Assembly (NCBI RefSeq): GCF_012641395.1
Contig: NZ_JABAIH010000004.1
Span: 496,001 to 560,000 of the forward strand
Length of the DNA: 64,000 bases
Reading direction: 5' to 3'
DNA from: Rhizobium sp. P32RR-XVIII
Lineage (GTDB): Bacteria > Pseudomonadota > Alphaproteobacteria > Rhizobiales > Rhizobiaceae
The notes under the pieces were generated by a model. That model was not told the DNA's origin and ran no database searches. It worked only from the letters and a program-made list of their open reading frames with translations. A program made the translations under genes and the position numbers. The number at the start of each line of letters is the position of its first letter. Within the stretch, counting starts at the first letter, position 1. Positions 35,958 through 45,535 of this stretch are shown here, in pieces.

Positions 35958-37207
35958 TCTTCCTCATCTGACTTGCCCCCGATGTGCTTGTCCAACTCGC
36001 CTCGCAAATCCAGGGACATCCATGGGAGAGAGTCTATGCGGCGCGATATTCCTGGCGGCCATCCTGTCTCCGGCGGGGCCGCTTCGGCTTGGGCTGGCGT
36101 TTCAGGAGATCTAGCGGAGTGATTAAATGCGGCTCCGGGTACGATTGCGCCTTGGCGATATCTCAAAATGCGGCCATCGCGCTTCGCAAGAGGTACGAGC
36201 GCATCCTCGGTCACACACTCGCGACAGAAAATTCGCGCGTCGCCGAAGAGGCTCCTGTCGTCCCCTACTCGAAGGAATTCCTGGGCTTTGGAGCGCAATC
36301 GCTCGGTGAGTTCCGCTACTCTCGCCGACCGCTGCGTTGAATCCAAAGCGAAGCCTTTGCCGCCTGCCGACGCAATCTCCTGCTCTACCGCGTCTAGTAG
36401 GTCGATCGCCGCGTCGCGTGCCACAAAAAACCGAGCTCCGATACGGAGATCGTGCCAGTGGCCTTCGTCGATTTCCGCGGGGCGAGCGTCCCAGTCTGGA
36501 GAAACATTACCGCTCGAAACCCATTGAAGCGCTGCCCGACGCCGACTGCTGTCTGGCGCGAAAGCTTCGATCTGCTCTCTGAGAATGGCAACCGAATAGG
36601 CAGGCATACGCGTCAGCGGACTGATCGCCTGTGTCAGCTGATATGTCGTGACGGCGTGTTCCGAACCGCGAACCCAGGCAAGAAGATGGGCGGGCACGCT
36701 TCGATTTCTGGGTGTAAATTTATCTAGTGCGGAGTTGAGGAAACGGATACCTTTGTCGTTGAGTCGCATCGCGTTGAAGCGCTCCCCTTCGCCGTCCACG
36801 AAACCCAATGCAAGAAGCGGTTCCACCGTCGACATACGCATCGGCTGGGAGACGTAGAAGCTTCGCTTTCTTGCTTGCGAGAATGACGGTTGCGATGCGC
36901 CCCGGAGCTTCTGCCCGCCTTTTAGACGCGGGTCCCGGTTCCAGTTGAGATCCTGGTATGCAGAAAGGCAGGCGACGGCTTCGATCGCGTTTGCCACCTC
37001 AATATTGGAGACCGCTATCCCGGTCGCCCGAGCATTTCCGGCGACGTGAATTCCTAGAAGTGGAAGCATCAACTGCTTGCAAAACCAAACGCCACCCATT
37101 CCCGGCACGGCGATTTGGTTAAAATGCCGAACCGCGGCCCCAAGGCCGAGTGTTCTGACACGTCGCTCGCCTTGAAGACCCTCGGGACCTAAGAATCCCC
37201 AGTACAT
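35954..37207 (-). CDS. Hypothetical 417-residue protein paired with a PLD-like gene
   Basis: The full-length frame is soluble with no signal peptide. Visible traits: VWFCKQLMLPLLGIHVAG near residue 42, a winged-helix-like middle (VEPLLALGFVDGEGERFNAMRLNDKGI), a helical region, and RIFCREC near residue 345, half of a possible zinc ribbon. I do not recognise the family. The coupled start of a Tdp1/PLD-like nuclease at its stop implies a two-gene system, perhaps defence-type; that is inference. A weak GGGATGG lies upstream of ATG 37207. Confidence 0.6.
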   Translation of the reverse strand: MYWGFLGPEGLQGERRVRTLGLGAAVRHFNQIAVPGMGGVWFCKQLMLPLLGIHVAGNARATGIAVSNIEVANAIEAVACLSAYQDLNWNRDPRLKGGQKLRGASQPSFSQARKRSFYVSQPMRMSTVEPLLALGFVDGEGERFNAMRLNDKGIRFLNSALDKFTPRNRSVPAHLLAWVRGSEHAVTTYQLTQAISPLTRMPAYSVAILREQIEAFAPDSSRRRAALQWVSSGNVSPDWDARPAEIDEGHWHDLRIGARFFVARDAAIDLLDAVEQEIASAGGKGFALDSTQRSARVAELTERLRSKAQEFLRVGDDRSLFGDARIFCRECVTEDALVPLAKRDGRILRYRQGAIVPGAAFNHSARSPETPAQAEAAPPETGWPPGISRRIDSLPWMSLDLRGELDKHIGGKSDEEE

Positions 37208-37809
37208 TATAGACTACCATCCCAATGCGTAGATATGATGAAAACTTCTACTTTGAGCCGCATGTCATACCTCAGTATTTCGCTAAGAGCGAGAATTTAA
37301 AAGTGGCTCAGCTGATACACAGCAGGCATTGCTGAAAGCGGGGTTCGATCTGATCGGGAGCGAACAGAGCGTTCGCTTCCGGAGCGCAGACAAACCTGCA
37401 CCCGTCAGATCGCTATTTGGAGACAGAGTTCATTGTAGGCCTTAGCCTGACCGTCGGCGTATGGTTTCCCGCGCACTGCACGCTTCGCAGATTGCATACA
37501 TTGAAAAGTATCGCAAGCCATTCTAAATAAAAGATTATTTCTGGATTTCTTGCGCCTAAACCTAACTCGGCCAGCACGAGGTGATGGTTAAGGTGGTCGG
37601 GCCGATGGTTGGTGGTTTCCCGGTCCGTGTTCTTCGAAAACATGCACAACGGTGATTATCCTCGATCGATCTCGTGCGCGATTTTCCGAGGCCGGTTTTG
37701 GCGTGAGCTGATCCATGCTTGAGGCGCTAACGCAGGGATGCTCCTTTCTTCCGGCGGCGTCTGCCCGATCCAGTTGGTGAGGTTATAAACGCCCACAATC
37801 TTGTTGAGT
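37208..37809. other. Stretch without a recognisable gene
   Basis: This holds only short frames without ribosome sites. It separates the 417-residue gene from the copper cluster and probably contains the promoter of the former. A minus-strand frame at 37656-37877 overlaps the end of the small cysteine/histidine-rich gene and may be its frameshifted original C-terminus. Confidence 0.45.
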
Positions 37810-38118
37810 TCAACCTCTAGCATGCGATACGCAGGCGTAAATTCGACGCCCGGTAGGCTGCTCGCCATCATGGACATCCTGAGGTTTCCTCTGGGCAGGC
37901 GCGGCGCAGATAGTGCCGCAAGCCGTTGCCTTCATGGCTCCGTCGCCGGGCTGGTCATGACAATCGGGACAGTCGCCATGGCCATGCATCGCATGGTGGG
38001 GCATCGCCGCCATTTGGGCAGCCATTGCGCTCGCTTTGGCCACCGAAAGACCCATCCCCGCGGCGACGAAGACCGCGAGCAGCAAACGGACAAGCTGTCG
38101 GCTCGACCAGTGCCTCAT
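37810..38118 (-). CDS. Small exported His/Cys-rich protein of the copper cluster
   Basis: The 102-residue product begins MRHWSSRQLVRLLLAVFVAA, a signal peptide, followed by a metal-ligand-like stretch MPHHAMHGHGDCPDCHDQ and CGTICAAPA. Comparable short periplasmic proteins accompany copper resistance genes in rhizobia. The C-terminus after AAPA looks atypical, and an overlapping frame to 37656 could be the original end, so a frameshift is possible. It is the last gene of the CusA-side operon. Confidence 0.55.
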   Translation of the reverse strand: MRHWSSRQLVRLLLAVFVAAGMGLSVAKASAMAAQMAAMPHHAMHGHGDCPDCHDQPGDGAMKATACGTICAAPAQRKPQDVHDGEQPTGRRIYACVSHARG

Positions 38119-38228
38119 AACGACGGAGAGGATGACGCTAAAGCGCGTCGAACACAAGCCGTCACGACGTTCGGCCAAATCCGGATGCCCACGACAAGGA
38201 CCATTGATCGATGATGCGGACGAAGACT

Positions 38229-38348
38229 TCACCGGAAGAGCAGATACTTGACCAGCGCCGCAATCGCCAGAACGACGAGGATGATGCCGAGCAGACCCGC
38301 AAGGCCCATCCCCCACATCATGCCGCCGCCCATCATGTCGTTCATCAT
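38229..38348 (-). CDS. 39-residue membrane peptide of the copper cluster
   Basis: ATG 38348 follows AAGGAG at seven bases. The peptide starts with a Met/Gly-rich segment (MMNDMMGGGMMWGMG) and ends with one membrane helix (LLGIILVVLAIAALVKYLLF). Met clusters bind Cu(I) and Ag(I), and it sits 12 bases after cusA. It resembles the tiny SHOCT-less membrane peptides found in metal operons; a role in membrane copper handling is inferred. Confidence 0.7.
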   Translation of the reverse strand: MMNDMMGGGMMWGMGLAGLLGIILVVLAIAALVKYLLFR

Positions 38349-38360
38349 CGCATGCTCCTT

Positions 38361-41300
38361 TCATTCGGCCGCCTCGAGACTGCGCTCGTCTTCCTCGACG
38401 AACCCGCTCGCTGCAGATGCAGCCGGTAGCCGCCATCCCTTGACGCGGCCATAGACGGCCGGGATGACGATCAGCGTCAGCAGTGTCGAGGATACCATGC
38501 CGCCGATCATCGGCACGGCGATGCGCTGCATGATCTCCGAGCCGGTGCCCGTTCGCCAGAGGATCGGGACGAGGCCGGCCATGATGGCGACAACCGTCAT
38601 CATCTTCGGCCGGACGCGTTCGACCGCGCCGACCATGATGGCCCGATTGAGGTCCAACTTCGAGAAGGAGCGGCCTTCCTTCGCGCAGGCTGCGCGCTGC
38701 TCCTTCATGGCGTGGTCGAGATAGATCAGCATGATCACTCCCGTCTCGGCCGCCACGCCCGCAAGCGCGATGAAGCCGACGGCAACCGCCACCGAGGCGT
38801 TGAAGCCCATCCACCACATCAGCCAGATGCCGCCGACGAGTGCGAAGGGCAGCGACAGCATGACGATCATCGTCTCGGTCAGCGCCTTGAAGTTCAGGTA
38901 GAGCAGCAGAAAGATCAGCGCCAGCGTCAGAGGAACGACGATGGCGAGCCGCGCCTCAGCCCGTTGCAAATACTCGAACTGGCCGCTCCAGGCGACAGAG
39001 TAGCCGGGCGGCAACTTCACGGCTTTTGCCACGGCCTGCTGTGCCTCGGCGACATAGCCACCGAGATCTCGGCCAGCGATGTCGACATAGACATAGACGG
39101 CAAGCTGGCCGTTTTCGGTGCGGACCGTCGTCGCACCACGGGTGAGCTTGACGTCGGCCACCGCGCCGAGCGGAACGGTTCCGCCGCCCGGCAGTGAGAT
39201 CTGGACGTCTCGAGCGATCGACTGCGGGTCGCTTCGGAAGGCTCTCGGGTAGCGGACGGCCACGCCGTAGCGTTCGCGCCCTTCGACGGTCGAGGTCACG
39301 ACCTCGGAACCCAGCGCCATGCCGACCACATCCTGGACATCCTTGATCGTCAATCCGTAGCGGCCGAGCGCGGTGCGGTCCGGCACGATGTCGAGGTAGT
39401 AGCCGCCGATCACCCGTTCCGCATAGGCGCTCGACGTCCTGGGAACCGTCTTCAGCACGCTCTCGATCTGGCGGGCGATTTTCTCCATCTCGCCGAGATC
39501 GGTGCCGTAGACCTTCACGCCCACAGGCGTCCTGATCCCGGTCGACAGCATGTCGATGCGGCCGCGGATCGGCATGGTCCAGGCGTTGGAGACGCCGGGG
39601 AACTGTAGCGCCGCGTCCATCTCCTGCTTGAGGCTGTCGATGGTCACGCCCGGCCGCCATGCGGACTTCGGCTTTAGCTGGATGATCGTCTCGAACATCT
39701 CCGTCGGTGCCGGATCGGTGGCCGTCAGGGCGCGCCCTGCCTTGCCGAACACGCTCTGCACTTCCGGAAAGGACTTGATGATACGGTCCTGCGTCTGCAT
39801 CAGTTCGGCCGCCTTGGTGACCGAGATGCCGGGAAGCGTCGTCGGCATGTACATCAGCGTGCCCTCGTCGAGATTGGGCATGAACTCGCTGCCGATGTGC
39901 TGCGCCGGCCAGACGGTCGCCGCCAGGATGGCGACGGCGGCGAGGATCGTCAGCGTCTTCACCTTCAGCACCCCTGAGATGACAGGACGGTAGAGCCAGA
40001 TGAGGATACGGTTCACCGGGTTCTTCCGCTCGGGAACGATATGTCCCCGGACGAAGAGAACCATCAGCGCGGGAACCAGCGTCACCGACAGCAGTGCTGC
40101 AGCTGCCATCGAGAAGGTCTTGGTAAAGGCGAGCGGACTGAACAGGCGGCCTTCCTGCGATTCCAGCGTGAAGATCGGCAGGAACGAGACGGTGATGATC
40201 AACAGGCTGAAGAACAGCGCCGGACCGACCTCGCTTGCGGCCTCGACCAGAATTTCCACCCGTGGCTTGCGGGGCGGCGCCCGTTCCAGATGCTTGTGGG
40301 CATTCTCGATCATGACGATCGCCGCGTCGATCATCGCGCCGATGGCGATGGCGATGCCGCCGAGGCTCATGATGTTGGCGCCAAGACCGAGCAGCCGCAT
40401 CGCGATGAAGGCGATGAGGATGCCGATCGGCAGCATGACGATGGCGACGAGCGCGCTTCGGACATGCAGGAGGAAGGCGACCGTCACCAGCGCGACGACG
40501 ATGGATTCCTCCATCAGCGTTCCCTTCAGGGTCTCGATCGCCGCCTCGATCAGAGTCGATCTGTCGTAGACAGGCACGACCTCCGTACCCGGCGGCAGGC
40601 TGCCCTTGATGGAGTCCATGCTCTTCTTGGCATTGTCGATGACAGTCAGCGCGTTTGCTCCGAAGCGCTGCAACACGATGCCGCCCGCTACCTCGCCCTC
40701 GCCATTGAGCTCGGTGATGCCGCGCCGCTCGTCCGGAACGAGTTCCACCCTGGCGACGTCGCCGAGGCGCAACGGCACGCCGTTCTGGCTCTTCAGGACG
40801 ATATTCTCGATGTCGGGAATGCCCTTCAGGTAGCCGCGACCGCGCACCATGAACTCGAACTCGGACAGCTCGAGAGTCCGACCGCCAACATCTGTGTTGC
40901 TGGCGCGCACAGCGTTGGCGACATCGTTGAGCGAGACGCCCTGCGCCTTCAGGCGGACGGGGTCGACGACGATCGAATACTGCTTCACGAAGCCGCCGAC
41001 GCTCGCGACCTCGGCGACGCCTTCGGACTTCGACACGCCGAAACGCACGACCCAGTCCTGCAGCGACCGCAGCTCGGCAAGCGACAGTTCCTTGGCGACG
41101 AGGGCATACTCGTAGACCCAGCCGACGCCCGTGGCATCGGGGCCGAGCGTCGGGGTGATGCCCTGCGGCAGGCGGCTCGACGCCGCGTTGAGATATTCGA
41201 GAACGCGGCTGCGCGCCCAGTAGGGGTCGGTGCCGTCGTCGAAGATCACATAGACGAAGGAGACGCCGAAGAAGGAGAAGCCGCGCACGACCTTCGACTT

Positions 41301-41531
41301 GGGAACGGTCAGCATCGAGGTGGTCAACGGATAGGTGACCTGGTCCTCGACCACCTGCGGGGCCTGACCGGGATATTCGGTGTAGACGATGACCTGGACG
41401 TCGGAGAGGTCGGGGATGGCGTCGAGCGACAGGGAGCGCAGCGCGTAGACCCCGCCCGCCACGGCGAGCGCCGCGCCGACGAAGGTCAGGACGAGGTTGT
41501 GGGCGGACCAGGAGATGACGCGCGAGATCAT
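38361..41531 (-). CDS. cusA: Heavy-metal efflux RND permease CusA
   Basis: The 1056-residue inner-membrane trimeric proton antiporter expels Cu(I)/Ag(I) from the periplasm or cytoplasm. It has the full RND plan: TM1, a large periplasmic loop, TM2-7 with the proton-relay helix around GIAIAIGAMIDAAIVMIENAHKHLE near residue 400, a second loop with the metal-site region MPIRGRIDMLSTGIRTPVGVK near 670, and TM8-12. Length fits CusA/SilA. The start overlaps the end of cusB by four bases. No outer-membrane factor (CusC) lies in the window, so the channel must be supplied from elsewhere. Confidence 0.93.
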   Translation of the reverse strand: MISRVISWSAHNLVLTFVGAALAVAGGVYALRSLSLDAIPDLSDVQVIVYTEYPGQAPQVVEDQVTYPLTTSMLTVPKSKVVRGFSFFGVSFVYVIFDDGTDPYWARSRVLEYLNAASSRLPQGITPTLGPDATGVGWVYEYALVAKELSLAELRSLQDWVVRFGVSKSEGVAEVASVGGFVKQYSIVVDPVRLKAQGVSLNDVANAVRASNTDVGGRTLELSEFEFMVRGRGYLKGIPDIENIVLKSQNGVPLRLGDVARVELVPDERRGITELNGEGEVAGGIVLQRFGANALTVIDNAKKSMDSIKGSLPPGTEVVPVYDRSTLIEAAIETLKGTLMEESIVVALVTVAFLLHVRSALVAIVMLPIGILIAFIAMRLLGLGANIMSLGGIAIAIGAMIDAAIVMIENAHKHLERAPPRKPRVEILVEAASEVGPALFFSLLIITVSFLPIFTLESQEGRLFSPLAFTKTFSMAAAALLSVTLVPALMVLFVRGHIVPERKNPVNRILIWLYRPVISGVLKVKTLTILAAVAILAATVWPAQHIGSEFMPNLDEGTLMYMPTTLPGISVTKAAELMQTQDRIIKSFPEVQSVFGKAGRALTATDPAPTEMFETIIQLKPKSAWRPGVTIDSLKQEMDAALQFPGVSNAWTMPIRGRIDMLSTGIRTPVGVKVYGTDLGEMEKIARQIESVLKTVPRTSSAYAERVIGGYYLDIVPDRTALGRYGLTIKDVQDVVGMALGSEVVTSTVEGRERYGVAVRYPRAFRSDPQSIARDVQISLPGGGTVPLGAVADVKLTRGATTVRTENGQLAVYVYVDIAGRDLGGYVAEAQQAVAKAVKLPPGYSVAWSGQFEYLQRAEARLAIVVPLTLALIFLLLYLNFKALTETMIVMLSLPFALVGGIWLMWWMGFNASVAVAVGFIALAGVAAETGVIMLIYLDHAMKEQRAACAKEGRSFSKLDLNRAIMVGAVERVRPKMMTVVAIMAGLVPILWRTGTGSEIMQRIAVPMIGGMVSSTLLTLIVIPAVYGRVKGWRLPAASAASGFVEEDERSLEAAE

Positions 41532-42964
41532 GGCTTGGCCTCCTCGGTCATCGCGCTGAGGGCGGAGTTCAGGTTGCTTTCGGCGTCGATCAGGAAGTTG
41601 GCCGAGACGACGACCTTGTCGCCGACCGCGACGCCCTGCCGGATCTCCGTATTGTCGTCACCGCGGACACCGAGCTTGACGTCCTTCGGTTCGAACCGTC
41701 CGTCCCCCTTGTCGATGAACACGACCTGACGGTCGCCGGTGTCGACGACGGCGCTGTTGGGAACCGAGACGACGGGGCTGGGAGCACCGGCCTCTATCTC
41801 GACGTCGGCATACATGTTGGAAAGCAGGACGCCGCCAGGATTGGGAAGCTCGATGCGGACCTTCGTCGTCCGCGTCTGCGTGTCCACCTCCGGATAGACG
41901 AGGTCGACAGTGCCGTGGAAGGTCCGGCCGGGCAGACTGCGGACTGTAATCTCGGCATTCGCGCCGATACGGACCGAGGCCAGATGGTATTCGGGAACGT
42001 CGGCGGTCACCCACATGTCGGAGGTGTCGGCGATACGAAACAGAACGTCGCCGGGCTTGGCCATCATGCCTGCGATCGCCGCGCGTCCGAGGACGATGCC
42101 GTCGCGTGGCGCGGTGTAGGTCATGCTCGTCGGCACCTGGCGAGTCCGGGCGATGCCGTCGATCAGGTCCTGTGGCACGCCGAGGTTCTTCAGGCGTAGC
42201 GCCGATCCGGCGTCGTCGTTGCCGCGCGAGCCGTCGCGGCCGACGGCGTATTCCGAGGCGGCGGTGGCGATCTCCTTGGAATAGAAACGGAAGAGCTTCT
42301 CGCCCTTGCCGATATGGTCGCCCGTGGTGACGTTGGCGACGTCGTCGACGAAGGAATCCGTCCGCATCGAGATGATGCTGACAAGGCGCTCGTCGAGCGT
42401 CACAGTACCCGGAACGCGCACCTTGCGGCTGATGCTCGCCATCTCGGCCGAGGCTGTCTTCACGCCGGTGCGCTGCAGCTTGCTGAGCGAGACCTTGACG
42501 GTCGAGGCGTCGGACTGCTCGCCCTCGTAGACGGGAATGTAGTCCATGCCCATCGAATCCTTCTTCGACACCTTCGACGTGTCCGGCAGGCCCATCGGAT
42601 TCCGGTAGTAGAGGATGCGTCCCTTGTCGGTCTCCCCAGTCGGCGTCACATCAGCCGTCTTCGTCGATTCGGGAGCTTTCGCCTTGTCCTCGAAGCTCAC
42701 GTCCTCGCTGGCATGCACGGCGACGAAGGAACGTCGGTCGTCTGCGTTTTTCGGCGTCGCGGAGAATCGCGGCAGCCCGTCCGGATGGCGGTAGTAGATA
42801 ATCGCACCGGTCGGGACGCCCATGGGGGCGGGCGTGGCTAACGCCGTCGAAGCCAAGTCAAGACCGACCATGGAGACCACGTTGTTGGTGCCAGCCCAAT
42901 AGCCTCCCCCGCCGAGCAATACGGCGAGGGAGAGCGTGGCTGCCACACGCGATGGCGTGTTCAA
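41528..42964 (-). CDS. cusB: RND periplasmic adaptor CusB with metal-binding N-terminus
   Basis: The 478-residue membrane-fusion protein links CusA to an outer-membrane channel and delivers metal. After an N-terminal signal/anchor it has a heavy-metal-binding domain ILYYRNPMGLPDTS...MGMDYIPVYEGE (residues about 118-150) preceded by a degenerate copy beginning IIYYRHPDGLPRF (about 55), then barrel-sandwich and beta-barrel domains (DGIVLGRAAIAGMMAKPGD, NSAVVDTGDRQVVFI). Start and stop overlap both neighbours by four bases, so the operon is translationally coupled. Confidence 0.92.
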   Translation of the reverse strand: MNTPSRVAATLSLAVLLGGGGYWAGTNNVVSMVGLDLASTALATPAPMGVPTGAIIYYRHPDGLPRFSATPKNADDRRSFVAVHASEDVSFEDKAKAPESTKTADVTPTGETDKGRILYYRNPMGLPDTSKVSKKDSMGMDYIPVYEGEQSDASTVKVSLSKLQRTGVKTASAEMASISRKVRVPGTVTLDERLVSIISMRTDSFVDDVANVTTGDHIGKGEKLFRFYSKEIATAASEYAVGRDGSRGNDDAGSALRLKNLGVPQDLIDGIARTRQVPTSMTYTAPRDGIVLGRAAIAGMMAKPGDVLFRIADTSDMWVTADVPEYHLASVRIGANAEITVRSLPGRTFHGTVDLVYPEVDTQTRTTKVRIELPNPGGVLLSNMYADVEIEAGAPSPVVSVPNSAVVDTGDRQVVFIDKGDGRFEPKDVKLGVRGDDNTEIRQGVAVGDKVVVSANFLIDAESNLNSALSAMTEEAKP

Positions 42965-43377
42965 GGGGCCGCCTTCAGGACGAGTTCGCCTTGGACGGTA
43001 TCCGGCTCGCCCTGAACCTTGGCGGCGAGCTTGAAGCGCCAGCCGCCAGCCATGGTGAAGTCGGTCTTGAAGGCGTAGACGCCAGGTTCCGTCGAGCTTG
43101 CGGCCTCGACGGGCGTTGTCATCACCTCCATGCCTTCGGGAGCCATGTCCATGCGGGTGGTGAAGATGACGGCGTCGGGAACGGGCTTGCCCGTCCGCTT
43201 GTCGATCAGGCGGACGGCGACCAATGATCCCTGGCCCTGCTTGACCTCGGTCGACACCGGCTGGAATTCGTAGTCCTGCGCGGCTGCGAAGGATACGGTG
43301 GCGGAGCCGGCGACCAGGCTGCCGGCGAGGAGCATCGCTCCGGAAAAAGAAGTCTTGTTCATGATATCCGATCTCAT
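42961..43377 (-). CDS. FixH/YtkA-like periplasmic protein
   Basis: The 138-residue exported protein has a signal peptide (SFSGAMLLAGSLVAGSATVSFAAA) and a single beta-sandwich of the FixH/YtkA type: QGSLVAVRLIDKRTGKPVPDAVIFTTRMDM, ending GGWRFKLAAKVQGEPDTVQG. Such proteins sit upstream of cusB in rhizobial copper operons and may bind metal through methionines. ATG 43377 has AAGGA at nine bases; ATG 43362 is the alternative. Confidence 0.8.
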   Translation of the reverse strand: MRSDIMNKTSFSGAMLLAGSLVAGSATVSFAAAQDYEFQPVSTEVKQGQGSLVAVRLIDKRTGKPVPDAVIFTTRMDMAPEGMEVMTTPVEAASSTEPGVYAFKTDFTMAGGWRFKLAAKVQGEPDTVQGELVLKAAP

Positions 43378-43486
43378 CGGGACGGATCCTTGATCACGTC
43401 CTCGGGTCAAAATTGATGTGCCATAGGATCACGGGCGCGCGGGCGTGCTGCGTGAAACGCGGGCGTGTTTCAAAGATGAATTGAGA

Positions 43487-43870
43487 TCAGGCTTTCGGAG
43501 GTCGGGCCGGAGGCTCGAGGAACGCGGACATCAGTTGCGACGCGGAAATCGGACCGTAGCTGTGGGGCAGCCATGAGATGGCGAACGACCAGCCATGGAT
43601 ATCGGGTGCAGGGGCGGAAATCGATGTCGTGCAGACCAGGGACAGCGGGCAGTCCTTTGCGCAGTCGGTGGTCTTGACGGGCTGCTGTTCCGGGCAGCAG
43701 GGCATCTCCTCCGTCATCTTCATGCCGGGCATGGAACCCATGTCGGCGGTCATCGCCGGCAGTGAGAATGCCATGGCGCTGCCTGCGAGCCCGATGCTTG
43801 CGGGGGCGACGAGGACCGCGAGCATCGCGACGAACAGGAACAGACGATGGACGGTCCTGGGGAGAGTCAT
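43487..43870 (-). CDS. Cys/Met-rich membrane or exported protein of the copper cluster
   Basis: The 127-residue protein has an N-terminal hydrophobic segment (LFLFVAMLAVLVAPASIGL) and a metal-ligand-rich region MPGMKMTEEMPCCPEQQ...DCAKDCPLSLVC. It probably begins the operon that runs to 37810. No known family; a copper-binding role is inferred from composition and place. The ribosome site is weak. Confidence 0.65.
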   Translation of the reverse strand: MTLPRTVHRLFLFVAMLAVLVAPASIGLAGSAMAFSLPAMTADMGSMPGMKMTEEMPCCPEQQPVKTTDCAKDCPLSLVCTTSISAPAPDIHGWSFAISWLPHSYGPISASQLMSAFLEPPARPPKA

Positions 43871-45535
43871 GCAATGATACTGGCATGGCGCTGGTGCAAT
43901 TGGAAGGCAGGTCACGGCGATGTGTTGTCGAGGTGCCTCCTTTTCTCTCTGGATCCAATCACGAGAAACAGGCGCTCTTTTCGGACTCGTGCAGAAACAA
44001 AGGCTAAGTTAACTTCCGCAGCCTTTTTCAGTGGCATTTCAGTTCACGGGTATGGCGGGCTTAGTTCACGGGTATGGGGTGTTCAACAGCGGCAGCCGAT
44101 ATTGCGAAAGCTTTGCGAACAAAGTTCGAGGTCACAGGATTCGAGTGCCGCTCCGCGGTGAGCTAAGGAGACGTCGACTGCCCGTATCCGTTCGATTCCG
44201 GAAGCACCCCATGTGAAGCGACGCGCTGAGCGCAGATGTCCGGAACTCTTGAGGGGCCATATCATTTCTCTAGCGAGCGCGGGCCGTGTTAACCGGACGC
44301 GACAGGGATGGCGAACATGGCGGTTTTCCGGTTTCTCGCCATGGCCAACGAACCGGCGCACGAGCGCCCAACCTGTCCGGCACCGCCTCGACTTTTAGGA
44401 TTTAGTTGACGATCTCAGCTCGGAGTGTCAGCAGCACTGGCTGCGATGTGCCGGGGAACCGCGCGCCCGCGACACGCCAACTTTTTTGATCTGCCAGCCG
44501 AGCCGCACTCGGAAGCCCACGCCCCGCGAGTCAGACCGAGCGCACCTTTTGTGCATCTCGACCGCACCAACTCCTTCTTGTGGCTTTGATTTTATTAGTT
44601 TTTTCGATGTTCGACGAATCCCGGAGTGAGCCCATTTCGGGCCTCAGCGCGCATCCAGCCCGAATGTGAAATCAAGCTGCAAACGGGTCCACAGACCCAA
44701 TCCTTTCTTTCACGCTGCGTCGGGCTGGGTAGGTTCGTAGGCCAACGGATTCCGGACTTCTGTTTTCCTAGTCGAATATATGCTCGTCTTCGGCCTGCCA
44801 CGGTGGCTTGGCTCAAGAAATATCTCTGATACCAATCCCCAACTTATCCTTTATCGATAAATCTCGAAAACCCGTAGCGTCTCGCGATCGACATCCGTCC
44901 GAAGGAATTCCGGACGATCATAAAGCATGATCAGGTTTGGGTGCGACATCGGCCATGCAAATCGAGAGGCTTCGGAAGGAGGTCACCGAAAGGAGATATG
45001 CCCTAGAGGTCGTCAAAGAAGCTGCCAGGGCGTGGTCGACCGAATGGGAAACCCTCTGCGGTGGATGCTGGCTTCGCGAACTCGGTCAAGCTCCAAATGT
45101 CGGCGCCGTTGCAGAGATCCTGAGTGTTCTCGAACGGTTAGCCGGCGGCTTTTTCGCATCTCCCGCGACAGCGCGATCCGGTCGATCGGGAGTCGGACGC
45201 TCGCGGCGGCTATCGCGCTATGGGCCTACAGTCCTGTTCCGAAATGGCGTTCGGGTCAAAGCTGATGCTGTCCTACACGCTCGACATGTGGGACTTCAAC
45301 GAGTCCGTGATCGGCTTTTTCTTGAACTGGGCCTCGATAATCGGACTTTCCGCCTGCGTCAGTGACTACGGACTTCTCGCAGTGCGCGCTCACGCAGCCA
45401 ACACTTATTTATGAATGGCATCGATAAGGCCATGCGGCAGATGGCACTTAATCATTGCTGTTGAAGGCCCTATGTCAGGAAACAACTTGTTTGCATTTCG
45501 CCTTAGCTCACCCCACGCCACCGAAGGGAGCCGAC
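43871..45535. other. 1.66-kb stretch without a recognisable gene
   Basis: Both the copper operon (minus) and the pao operon (plus) start from its edges, so it holds their promoters. Inside are a 15-base direct repeat (AGTTCACGGGTATGG at 44041 and 44063), and frames such as 44937-45365 whose translations are not protein-like and match nothing I know. It is probably decayed DNA. Confidence 0.5.

Noticed and set aside
37656..37877. Separate 73-residue minus-strand gene
   Set aside because: It overlaps the end of the small His/Cys-rich gene and has no ribosome site; it is more likely that gene's displaced C-terminus or chance.
40041..41729. Very long plus-strand frame opposite cusA/cusB
   Set aside because: It is a high-G+C antisense shadow of a well-supported RND operon, with Asp/Arg/Gly-biased composition.
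44937..45365. 142-residue plus-strand frame in the long non-coding stretch
   Set aside because: No ribosome site, no recognisable fold, and competing frames of equal length; not supported as a gene.
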